64,000 bases of DNA from Gimesia aquarii (lineage in GTDB: Bacteria; Planctomycetota; Planctomycetia; Planctomycetales; Planctomycetaceae): positions 4,353,800 through 4,417,799 of the forward strand of contig NZ_CP037920.1 in assembly GCF_007748195.1 (NCBI RefSeq), written 5' to 3'. Below, piece after piece: positions 54,858 to 62,216 of the stretch. Position 1 is the first letter of the stretch, and each line of letters opens with the position of its first letter. The position numbers and the translations under genes were made by a program. A model generated the notes under the pieces. The model was not told the origin of the DNA, made no database searches, and was given only the letters and a program-made list of their open reading frames with translations.

Positions 54858-54882
54858 CCGGGTAACCGTAATTGCTCAGTCA
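54855..54882. repeat. dif-like palindromic site 17
   Basis: TGACCGGGTAA / CCGTAA / TTGCTCAGTCA. Left arm perfect, right arm altered. Left boundary of the second array. Confidence 0.75.
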
Positions 54883-55037
54883 TTTTTCTTTGAAAAGCGA
54901 TAGTTGCAATATACTGGCCAAATATTCATAATTAATTAGTCAGAGAACTCTGGAATCGTTGTTCAAAATATACTGATTGCAATCACATGATTTAGGTGGT
55001 CTTTCAATTAGTAAATCGAAATGAGGTGTTATTTCTG

Positions 55038-55985
55038 ATGAAAGTTTTTTTCAGTCACTCAAGTCGAGACAAATCGCTAGTTCGTGAGATAAAGAATCAC
55101 TTTCCTGACCACTTTTCTGTTTGGATCGATGAAAAAGAACTCTTAATTGGAAGAGATTTATCTCAGAGTATTAAAAATGCGATCAGTTCTGATGAGGTAG
55201 ATTTTGTAGTTCTTTTTCTGAGCACCTATGCCCTTTCTTCAAATTGGGTGGAGCAAGAACTCAAATGGGCTCTTGAACGTGAAAAAGTGTTAAAACGTAC
55301 TTTTGTCATACCTGTTTTATTAGAAGACATATTATCGAGCGTTGAACCGCCTGAAATTCAAGATCACCTTTGCCTATCTTGCTTCGATCAGAGTGAAAGC
55401 TTTGTCAAGTATTTTGCTAACCATCTTTATGAAAAAATAGTACAGCTCCATTTCAGTGAAATGGCCGACCGAAAAGTTGAATTGAAATCAAAGATTGAAC
55501 TTAAATGTTTGGATGGTCTATACCATATGCGAAGCTATGATGAGATCTACAATTTAGCAATTAAATTAGTTGATGGCGCTAAAAGTCATATTTACTCTAC
55601 GGCATTTGGTGGCGGCAAGTATGAAGGCCGAGCTGAATTTATTGAGAGTCTTGCTAAAGCAGGGGCGCGTAACGTTCATCATAAAGTAGTGTATTCAAAT
55701 CGCCTATCGATAGCTCGTAATCGAAGTATGCTAGATCGTAAACAGGCATTCGAGAAAATGGGGGCAAGTGAATTTATTCAATTCGCTCTTGCAGAACCAT
55801 GGGGAGCAGATTTCTTAATAGTTGATAATTGTCATGTTCATCTATCGTACCATCAGCCAGCTGGTGATGCTTTACAAGCTGGTTTAGAGATAACCAATAC
55901 TCCCAATGGTGTCAAAGCGATAAGTGAATGGTTTGAAAAAGTTGTCTGGAATGACAATGGTGTAGATTTCGGTGCACTTCTCTAA
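55038..55985 (+). CDS. TIR domain protein with unknown C-terminal domain
   Basis: ATG 55038 has GAGG upstream and directly starts the TIR domain (MKVFFSHSSRDKSLVREIKN); the longer frame is unsupported. TIR covers about residues 1-140, with VWIDEKEL, VDFVVLFLSTYALSS and NWVEQELKWAL; the Glu in VEQE fits the catalytic Glu of NADase-type TIRs. The C-terminal part (about 165-315) has SHIYSTAFGGGKYEGRAEF and VHHKVVYSNRL and looks like a phospholipase D-like or sensing domain without a clear HKD motif. First gene of a three-gene operon. I infer an anti-phage role. Confidence 0.78.
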   Translation: MKVFFSHSSRDKSLVREIKNHFPDHFSVWIDEKELLIGRDLSQSIKNAISSDEVDFVVLFLSTYALSSNWVEQELKWALEREKVLKRTFVIPVLLEDILSSVEPPEIQDHLCLSCFDQSESFVKYFANHLYEKIVQLHFSEMADRKVELKSKIELKCLDGLYHMRSYDEIYNLAIKLVDGAKSHIYSTAFGGGKYEGRAEFIESLAKAGARNVHHKVVYSNRLSIARNRSMLDRKQAFEKMGASEFIQFALAEPWGADFLIVDNCHVHLSYHQPAGDALQAGLEITNTPNGVKAISEWFEKVVWNDNGVDFGALL

Positions 55986-55995
55986 GGAAAAATTG

Positions 55996-56586
55996 ATGGC
56001 TCAATTTTTGTTTGTGTATGGTAGCTTGATTGGTTCAGATAGCGAATGTCTAATTGGTCCCTCATTAAGCCGCGTGCCAGCACGCGTGATTGGTTTACAG
56101 CGAGGATGGTTCTTACCTATTCCAGAAGATTGTGATATGGGACTAGGTGTAGTTTTTCAAAAAGACTCTACGTGCAACGGGGTTGTGTTAGAAATTAATT
56201 CTAAGACTATTTCAGAAGCCGATGAACGTGAGATTCAACACGGTTATTCGCGTGTGCAGATTCCATCTGATACGATAATTGCATCTAACCGATCTTACAA
56301 TAGAGATGACAAGGTCTGGGCATATATCACTAACAATGCTCAAAATCCTTCAAATATGAACCCGATTGCCCAATCTTATATTGACGTTGTGCTTAGTGGC
56401 TGTATTGAGATCAGTAAAAAATTCGCGAAAGAGTTTGTCGAAACAACGCATGGATGGGAGTTTCCTTGGATTGATGATCGTCAGATGCCAAGATACCGTC
56501 GTGCGATATCGACAAATGCTGAACAGGTAGACGAATTATTGGAGCAAGTTATTCCAACGGAATTCGCTCGTCGACGGGTGATTTAA
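55996..56586 (+). CDS. gamma-glutamylcyclotransferase-like protein
   Basis: ATG 55996 starts 10 bp after the TIR gene stop with AAGGAAAAA before it; an upstream in-frame GTG overlaps the TIR gene. The 196-residue product opens MAQFLFVYGSLIGSDSE, the VYGSL glycine loop of the GGCT fold, and has ISEADEREIQHGY with the likely catalytic Glu region. The fold usually makes 5-oxoproline from gamma-glutamyl amines; some members act on other small substrates. Pairing with a TIR gene suggests making or breaking a signal molecule. C-terminal part unknown. Confidence 0.72.
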   Translation: MAQFLFVYGSLIGSDSECLIGPSLSRVPARVIGLQRGWFLPIPEDCDMGLGVVFQKDSTCNGVVLEINSKTISEADEREIQHGYSRVQIPSDTIIASNRSYNRDDKVWAYITNNAQNPSNMNPIAQSYIDVVLSGCIEISKKFAKEFVETTHGWEFPWIDDRQMPRYRRAISTNAEQVDELLEQVIPTEFARRRVI

Positions 56587-56657
56587 AAAGAAATTGGTCA
56601 TAGCTTCCAAATATCAGACTTACTTTGCTGTGACTGATTAAAAAAACCAATCTTCTT

Positions 56658-57164
56658 ATGTACGTTTACGGATTATCAAAAATGAAATGGAAAGAATGGT
56701 TAGATAAATGGAGTATGTCCAGCGTAAAGCTCAGTGCTGGATTTGCAGAACTGGAATTTAGTCCCAAAGATCCAGATAGGGATGCTGCGTGGGAGTTATA
56801 TATCGAATTGTTAACACGCGTCACAACACAGCATGTACTACCAGAACACAACGAGGAAAAAACAGCTCTGACTAGTATTTATAAGTTGTTTGGCTTGACC
56901 CGTGAAACACTAAAAAACCAAGGTCGACAATGTAACGAGTTTACAAAAATAGCAATTCCAGTTCTTAATCAGGTTGTTCGACCATTCACATCGAAGTGGT
57001 ATAGGAAGTCTTTGGATGGAGCCTTTGAAGATGAGGTGATTTCTCAAGAGTTCCATGTGGAGTTGGCAGATATTCAAATACAACTGCGTAAATACACTAA
57101 GATGCTCGCAGATATGGCTAATGTCGAGGATCTAACTGAATTGGATGATACACACAATAAGTAA
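56658..57164 (+). CDS. helical protein of unknown function in the TIR operon
   Basis: A 168-residue helical protein; the ATG at 56682 (MKWKEWLDKWSM) is another start. Features: WLDKWSMSSVKLSAGF, DRDAAWELYIELLTRVTTQ, TALTSIYKLFGLTRETL and AIPVLNQVVRPFTSKWYRKS. I recall short bacterial proteins with a similar AAWELY..L.TR and LN..VRPF pattern, but no assigned function. It follows the GGCT-like gene by 71 bp and ends next to half-site 18. Probably a sensor or partner of the TIR protein. Confidence 0.55.
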   Translation: MYVYGLSKMKWKEWLDKWSMSSVKLSAGFAELEFSPKDPDRDAAWELYIELLTRVTTQHVLPEHNEEKTALTSIYKLFGLTRETLKNQGRQCNEFTKIAIPVLNQVVRPFTSKWYRKSLDGAFEDEVISQEFHVELADIQIQLRKYTKMLADMANVEDLTELDDTHNK

Positions 57165-57165
57165 A

Positions 57166-57176
57166 TGACTGGTAAA
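57166..57176. repeat. dif-like half-site 18
   Basis: TGACTGGTAAA, with no matching right arm 6 bp later. It starts 1 bp after the preceding stop codon and is the first of three closely spaced sites. Confidence 0.45.
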
Positions 57177-57210
57177 GTTAAAGCAGTAGCCTTACACAGC
57201 TGTAATTCAG

Positions 57211-57238
57211 TGTGTAGGAAACGAGCATTTTCCGGTCA
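57211..57238. repeat. dif-like palindromic site 19
   Basis: TGTGTAGGAAA / CGAGCA / TTTTCCGGTCA. 11-6-11 spacing retained; both arms diverged. Confidence 0.55.
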
Positions 57239-57265
57239 TTGAGTGTTAGTCGGATCGTTGATTTA

Positions 57266-57293
57266 TGGCCGGGTAAATGATGTTACCCGGTCA
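57266..57293. repeat. dif-like palindromic site 20
   Basis: TGGCCGGGTAA / ATGATG / TTACCCGGTCA. Confidence 0.85.
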
Positions 57294-57571
57294 TCATTAT
57301 AAATGAGGTTAAGAAATCCGGTGCGGAGTGAGTAAAGCAGAATTGAATTTGTTTGTCGCCGATCGTCTTGCCGCTTTGGCCGACCCATTTGCCTAGTTGT
57401 AAATTGTTAGACTAAAACAATCGTTCTCTCCTGAAGAACCTCATTTTTGTTTCATAACTTATAACTCAACAATGGATACTTGCCTCCTACTTCTACTGTT
57501 TGTATACTAGTGTACTAAACTCTTTCTGTAATTTTATGACTCCCGTTCTATTGCTAGAATCCAGGCGAACA

Positions 57572-60235
57572 ATGAAGCCACGTATTTTCATTTCTGCTGT
57601 CTCTTCGGAGTTTCTTGAAATCCGTAAGCAGGTCGCGCTTATTCTGTCGGGCTTGGGGTACGAACCGGTTGTGCAAGAGCTTTTCACGACGGCATCGGGT
57701 GATCTGCGCGAGATGCACAAAACAAAAATCGACAGTTGCGGTGGTTTGGTTCAAATTGTGGGTGATGCCTACGGCTATGAGCCGCCGAATCCAGATCCTG
57801 AGTTTGGTCGTTGCTCATTCACGCAGTTTGAATATTTTTATGCAAAGCAACAGAAGAAAGAGGTCTGGGTCATTCACGCGCAACAGGGATGCAGTACGAG
57901 CGCAAAAGTATCACAACTTGATTTGCCTGCCCCGGAAGAAAACCTTTCAAACGAACAGGCAATCACGTATCAGAAAGAACGGCGAGATTTACAAATTGCC
58001 TATCGTAAGCGGTTGGAAGCGGAAGGGCAAATTATGCATGCGGTGAATTCGGATGACGGTCTGGCTTTAAAGCTTAACAGTTTGAAGGATGAACTGGCAC
58101 GATTAACAATCGCATTCAAATCTTGGCAGAAATGGGTAGCAACCACATTGGGAGCAGTTGTGCTGATGTTGATAGCAGGAGGAATGTATTTCATTAAGTC
58201 AATGGACGATGCGAGGAAGCACTGGAGCGACTCAAATAATAAAATTGCAGGGACGATTACCGATGCGATCAAGAAAGAATGGGATATCGAGGATTACCGT
58301 ACAGGATTAATGGTTGCCGCCGGTCGGACGTATACACAGGCGTTAGAAAAAGTCGAAACGATTGAAGACTGGAAAGAGAAGCGAGACGCAAAAAAGCGGA
58401 TCGAAGCGGAACACAAAGCACGGCTCGAACAACTCCATTCGACGATTAAGATGATTCAAGCAGATTATCTTGCGGGGCGCGTTTCAGAAATCACACGTGA
58501 GTTCGACCGAATTGTTGCCAATAAAGCACAGGGTGGATTAGATGCCGCTCTCGAATACTTCGATTCAGAGCAGGAAGCAAAAGTACTGGCACGAGCGGAG
58601 GCGAAAAGCAAAGAACAACAGACGGAATTAATGCCATTATTGCGTGCCGCCGATGGACATTACCTGAAGGGGAATTTATCAGAATCGATTCGTCTTTGTG
58701 AGGCAATATTGAAAATTCATCCCGGTTGGAATGACGTGTGGCATCTTGGTTACTTGGCTAATTTAGAACTCACAACAAAATTTCTCTCAAGCCGTGGTCC
58801 ACAAGCGGCTCGCACGCATGCAGAAAAATCATACCACTACTCTATTTTATTCGTAAAATATGAGCCGAAAAATCAAACGGCACAGCGAGACCTCTCTACT
58901 GCGCACAACATTCTGGGGGACATTTTTCTAAAAGAGGGAAATCTTCCCGAAGTACGAACGCAGTATGAGCAAAGCCTCGCGATCCGCGAGAAGTTAGCGA
59001 ACGAAGACAAAACCAATGCAAATGCACAGCGAGAACTCGCTGTTGCGTACGACAAGCTGGGGACTATTTTTCTGGAAGAAGGGAATCTACCAAAAACACG
59101 AAAGCAGAATGAGAAAGCTCTCACGATCTTCGAGAGATTAGCGGTTGCTGACAAAACCAATGCAGATGCACAGCGAGACCTCTCTGTTGCTTACAACAAT
59201 CTGGGAAACATTTTTCTGAAAGAGGGAAATCTTTCTGAAGCACGAAGACAGTATGAGCAAAGCCTCGCGATCAGCGAGAAATTAGCGTCCGCCGACAAGA
59301 CCGATGCACAGGCCCAACGCGACCTCGCTGTTTCGTACGACAAGCTGGGGGATATTTTCCTGAAAGAGGGCAACACTCCGGAAGCACGAAGACAGTATGA
59401 GCAAAGCCTCATAATAGTCAAGAACTTAGCGTCCGCCGACAAGACCGATGCAGGTGCCCAACGCGACCTCTCTGTGTCGTACAACAAGCTGGGGGATATT
59501 TTCCTGCAAGAGGGGAACATTCCGGAAGCACGAAGACAGTATGAGCAAAGCCTCACAATCAGCAAGGAGTTAGCGTCCGCCGACAAGACCGATGCACAGG
59601 CCCAACGCGACCTCTCTGTTTCGTACAACAAGCTGGGTGATATTTTCCTGCAAGAGGGGAACCTTCCGGAAGCACGAAGACAGTATGAGCAAAGCCTCAC
59701 AATACGCAAGGAGTTAGCGTCCGCCGACAAGACCAATGCACAGGCCCAACGCGACCTCTCTGTTTCATACGACAAGCTGGGGGATATTTTCCTGCAAGAG
59801 GGGAACCTTTCGGAAGCACGAAGACAGTATGGGCAAAGCCTCACAATTGCCAAGGAGTTAACGTCCGCCGACAAGACCAATGCACAGGCCCAACGCGACC
59901 TCTCTGTTTCGTACAACAAGCTGGGGAATATTTTCCTGCAAGAGGGGAACCTTTCGGAAGCACGAAGACAGTATGGGCAAAGCCTCACAATTGCCAAGGA
60001 GTTAGCGTCCGCCGACAAGACCAATGCTCAAACGCAGATTGATTTGATGATTTCAAACTACAAGCTAGGAAATCTTCTTACGAAATCGGAAGAAACACGG
60101 GAAGCAGGAGTGGTTCATTTCCAGGCCGGACTTGATATTTTACTAAAGCTGGAAAAATCAAATCAGCTAAAGCCGAATAGGAAATCCAATATTAAGATTC
60201 TTGAAGAACTAATCAAGAAACACACCAAAGAATAA
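57572..60235 (+). CDS. DUF4062 domain protein with TM helix and TPR repeats
   Basis: ATG 57572 is preferred because the protein then opens MKPRIFISAVSSEFLEIRK, the normal start of DUF4062, a TIR-like domain that begins many STAND or TPR signal proteins. It continues with LREMHKTKIDSCGGLVQIVGD to about residue 100. A TM helix is near 187-205 (TTLGAVVLMLIAGGMYFI), then a helical region and nine TPR units of 48 residues (about 433-865). 887 aa in all. Such proteins are candidate sensors in immune or conflict systems. TPR units are very similar at DNA level. Sole gene between sites 20 and 21. Confidence 0.82.
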   Translation: MKPRIFISAVSSEFLEIRKQVALILSGLGYEPVVQELFTTASGDLREMHKTKIDSCGGLVQIVGDAYGYEPPNPDPEFGRCSFTQFEYFYAKQQKKEVWVIHAQQGCSTSAKVSQLDLPAPEENLSNEQAITYQKERRDLQIAYRKRLEAEGQIMHAVNSDDGLALKLNSLKDELARLTIAFKSWQKWVATTLGAVVLMLIAGGMYFIKSMDDARKHWSDSNNKIAGTITDAIKKEWDIEDYRTGLMVAAGRTYTQALEKVETIEDWKEKRDAKKRIEAEHKARLEQLHSTIKMIQADYLAGRVSEITREFDRIVANKAQGGLDAALEYFDSEQEAKVLARAEAKSKEQQTELMPLLRAADGHYLKGNLSESIRLCEAILKIHPGWNDVWHLGYLANLELTTKFLSSRGPQAARTHAEKSYHYSILFVKYEPKNQTAQRDLSTAHNILGDIFLKEGNLPEVRTQYEQSLAIREKLANEDKTNANAQRELAVAYDKLGTIFLEEGNLPKTRKQNEKALTIFERLAVADKTNADAQRDLSVAYNNLGNIFLKEGNLSEARRQYEQSLAISEKLASADKTDAQAQRDLAVSYDKLGDIFLKEGNTPEARRQYEQSLIIVKNLASADKTDAGAQRDLSVSYNKLGDIFLQEGNIPEARRQYEQSLTISKELASADKTDAQAQRDLSVSYNKLGDIFLQEGNLPEARRQYEQSLTIRKELASADKTNAQAQRDLSVSYDKLGDIFLQEGNLSEARRQYGQSLTIAKELTSADKTNAQAQRDLSVSYNKLGNIFLQEGNLSEARRQYGQSLTIAKELASADKTNAQTQIDLMISNYKLGNLLTKSEETREAGVVHFQAGLDILLKLEKSNQLKPNRKSNIKILEELIKKHTKE
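58870..60060 (+). repeat. 144-bp tandem repeats coding for TPR units
   Basis: About eight units of 48 residues (AQRDLSVSYNKLGDIFLQEG, NLPEARRQYEQSLTI, KELASADKTNAQ) plus one diverged unit. The five rightmost good units are nearly identical in DNA, so the array has been expanding or homogenising recently. Minus-strand frames here are shadows. Confidence 0.9.
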
Positions 60236-60251
60236 ACAGCATTTAAAATTA

Positions 60252-60279
60252 TGACCGGGTAACACGTATTTCCCAGACA
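60252..60279. repeat. dif-like palindromic site 21
   Basis: TGACCGGGTAA / CACGTA / TTTCCCAGACA. Confidence 0.8.
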
Positions 60280-60352
60280 ATATAATAAACGAGTTTTAAA
60301 AATCCAAAAAAAATAATGGAAACAGAAAGAAAGGATTGACGTTAGGTGCACG

Positions 60353-60757
60353 ATGCATAACTGTTTTTTATCATTTATCCTCGTATTCGCGATCGGCTGT
60401 AGTCCAGGTAGTCCAGATTTTCATGGTGCACTCAATTTTAGAAATCATTCTACGCAGCCAATCTATGTCGAGTCAGTCGAAGGTTTCGGCTTTAATTACT
60501 CCGTTGGATACATGGTGCCAGATTCAAGAAGATTTAATTGTTGTTACAATATTTCTGAGCTTCCGAGCAGTTGCAAAATTACTTATTGGCCACTGCGAAA
60601 AACCCCTGAAGACATATTCATTGAAATCAAAGGCAAAAGAAAAACTGTCGATGTTGATCTTAAAGAATTGAAAAAACATAAAATTGAAAGGTTAAACTTT
60701 CATTTTACGAATAAAGAAAAATGGGTTGTTGATTCTTCGGCAGAATCTATGAAATGA
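60353..60757 (+). CDS. small lipoprotein
   Basis: A 134-residue protein with a short lipoprotein signal (MHNCFLSFILVFAIGCSPG; lipobox AIGC), so it is anchored by lipid to a membrane. The mature part is beta-rich with FRNHSTQPIYVESVEGF and FNCCYNISELPSS, then a Lys-rich end. No family recognised. Sole gene of the module between sites 21 and 22. Confidence 0.6.
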   Translation: MHNCFLSFILVFAIGCSPGSPDFHGALNFRNHSTQPIYVESVEGFGFNYSVGYMVPDSRRFNCCYNISELPSSCKITYWPLRKTPEDIFIEIKGKRKTVDVDLKELKKHKIERLNFHFTNKEKWVVDSSAESMK

Positions 60758-60772
60758 CACCCGTTCAAATAA

Positions 60773-60800
60773 TGTCCAGGTAAATCACGTTACCCGGTCA
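60773..60800. repeat. dif-like palindromic site 22
   Basis: TGTCCAGGTAA / ATCACG / TTACCCGGTCA. First of three closely spaced sites. Confidence 0.85.
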
Positions 60801-60813
60801 TTGTGCTTTTCTA

Positions 60814-60825
60814 TGGCCCAGGTAA
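60814..60825. repeat. dif-like half-site 23
   Basis: TGGCCCAGGTAA with no matching right arm. It lies between sites 22 and 24. Confidence 0.45.
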
Positions 60826-60834
60826 CATTAAAAT

Positions 60835-60862
60835 TGTCTCGGTAATTATTGTTACCCGGTCA
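60835..60862. repeat. dif-like palindromic site 24
   Basis: TGTCTCGGTAA / TTATTG / TTACCCGGTCA. Confidence 0.82.
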
Positions 60863-60931
60863 TTAGATCTGTTTTTTGCTTAATAATTTTCACTTCACTT
60901 TAAATCACAGTTTTTCTTGCCAAGGTTAGCT

Positions 60932-61213
60932 ATGAAGGAAGTTCAAGAAATTCTAGAAAATGTAACAGACGAAAAAACCTTTCTTAAATTCGTACATGCT
61001 CTTATTGCTGATCGTGAACCTCACGAAGGCAAATCTATAGATGAAGTAGGTTTTACAGAAGATTGGGCAAACAATACAATTTTTCAATTCCTTGAAGGAG
61101 CTGTGTCTTGGGCAGAAGATTCAGAATTTGGCGTCACGCAAGATCCATGCCTAGCTCAGAATAATTGGAAGCAATTTGCAGTATTTCTCTATTGCGGCAA
61201 AGTCTATGAATGA
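60932..61213 (+). CDS. DUF7660-like small protein
   Basis: ATG 60932 with AAGGT upstream; the frame could open at a TTG 15 bp earlier. The 93-residue product has TDEKTFLKFVHALIADR, then EDWANNTIFQFLEGAVSWAED and NNWKQFAVFLYCGKVYE. The W-N-T-x-FLE-A--W pattern resembles DUF7660, a small helical family often seen near toxin-immunity genes. This is from memory and unproven. Sole gene between sites 24 and 25. Confidence 0.6.
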   Translation: MKEVQEILENVTDEKTFLKFVHALIADREPHEGKSIDEVGFTEDWANNTIFQFLEGAVSWAEDSEFGVTQDPCLAQNNWKQFAVFLYCGKVYE

Positions 61214-61245
61214 TTGTTTTAGATCACTAATCTTTAAAAGAGCAA

Positions 61246-61273
61246 TGTCCTGGTAACGGCTGTTACTCAGACA
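61246..61273. repeat. dif-like palindromic site 25
   Basis: TGTCCTGGTAA / CGGCTG / TTACTCAGACA. Centre identical to site 9. Doublet with site 26, 43 bp apart. Confidence 0.8.
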
Positions 61274-61288
61274 TCAGAAAACAGCAAG

Positions 61289-61316
61289 TGTCAGGTAAAT
61301 GACTATTTACTGGATA
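61289..61316. repeat. dif-like palindromic site 26
   Basis: TGTCAGGTAAA / TGACTA / TTTACTGGATA. Confidence 0.75.
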
Positions 61317-61339
61317 CTTTTGACATTGTTCGGTTGAAA

Positions 61340-61930
61340 TCAGGTGTTACATTCGACATGACACGAGATACCTAGATCATGCAACGCGCGAACCACATTG
61401 AACGCGTCTGAACGGACGACATTCGGAATGACGAATGCGCCAGAGCGGAATAGGCCGAGCAAATCGGACGATGATTTGTCGCAGATCGGTTTGATTTCGG
61501 TGATGGCAGCGGTTTTCGATACACCATCAGGGATTTCAGTTACGCGAACAGCGTTGTCGTCAGTATCGGTATCGATAAATGATTCATATTCGTCGGTGAG
61601 CCAATCAATGGCGGTATCAAATACACCTTCGATTTCAGTGTGTACCTCGTGATCCCATGTCGTTAAAGCTGGAGCCTGCGAGACATGACAGAGGAAATAT
61701 GAGAAGTAGTTGTCGGAACCGAAGCAAATCCAATCAGGATACGTTGTTCGATTGCAATCGGCCATCTTGTGGATGTTGGCAAATGGCAGTGTCAATCCAT
61801 CCGAAAATGAGTACAGTGGTCGAAGAGTATCTGGAACGATGGCGACATCTGTTGACGGCGAGATTGGAATCGACACACCGAACTCACGCTCGATTTGTGC
61901 AACAAGCATTGCGAATGGGGAATCTACCAT
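61340..61930 (-). CDS. SUKH (SMI1/KNR4)-like protein
   Basis: A 196-residue protein. The N-terminal 130 residues resemble SUKH immunity proteins: DTLRPLYSFSDGLTLPFANI, then YPDWICFGSDNYFSYFLCH. The C-terminal part is a small alpha/beta domain (SDLLGLFRSGAFVIPNVVR, ALHDLGISCHVEC). SUKH proteins often neutralise polymorphic toxins. The gene is preceded by leader copy 2, the same leader as the Mrr-like gene, and its composition is richer in G/C than most neighbours. No intact attC-like hairpin follows; site 26 lies 23 bp after the stop. Confidence 0.62.
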   Translation of the reverse strand: MVDSPFAMLVAQIEREFGVSIPISPSTDVAIVPDTLRPLYSFSDGLTLPFANIHKMADCNRTTYPDWICFGSDNYFSYFLCHVSQAPALTTWDHEVHTEIEGVFDTAIDWLTDEYESFIDTDTDDNAVRVTEIPDGVSKTAAITEIKPICDKSSSDLLGLFRSGAFVIPNVVRSDAFNVVRALHDLGISCHVECNT

Positions 61931-61946
61931 CAGGTTATCTTAGCCA

Positions 61947-62158
61947 CATAACTTGAATTAGACTGAATTATTTCGGTATGACCCATTAAGGGTAGAATTA
62001 ATGAAATTTTGTTTAAACAGGGATGAATTTTCAAGAGAAAATTGAGGATGATGCTATGATCGAAGGAATTAGGTTGAATGATTCGAATCGGGAAAAGCAG
62101 AATTCTGAATGGCGATCTAAACTCATTCTTACACCCTTCTCAATATGATTTAAATTAG
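61947..62158 (-). repeat. duplicated leader segment, copy 2
   Basis: About 210 bp nearly identical to 43878-44089, from site 27 down to GTTATG before the SUKH-like gene. Here the short leader frame (TEIIQSNSSY) ends at a stop before the gene start instead of running in frame into the gene as in copy 1. Confidence 0.85.
62006..62034 (-). promoter_or_regulatory. promoter in leader copy 2
   Basis: Leftward -35 TTGAAA (62029-62034), 17-bp spacer, -10 CAAAAT (62006-62011). Weaker than the TTGACA version in copy 1. Confidence 0.5.
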
Positions 62159-62186
62159 TGTCCGGGTAATACACATTACCCGGTAA
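62159..62186. repeat. dif-like palindromic site 27
   Basis: TGTCCGGGTAA / TACACA / TTACCCGGTAA. Confidence 0.85.
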
Positions 62187-62216
62187 CTATGTACGCCAAT
62201 TCATCAAAACGAACTT

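Noticed and set aside
57300-57430. Possible second attC-like hairpin before the DUF4062 gene
   Set aside because: GTTAGAC occurs, but I could not pair convincing inner arms.
58873-60024. Long minus-strand open frames over the TPR region
   Set aside because: Shadows of the 144-bp coding repeats; no ribosome site or known family.
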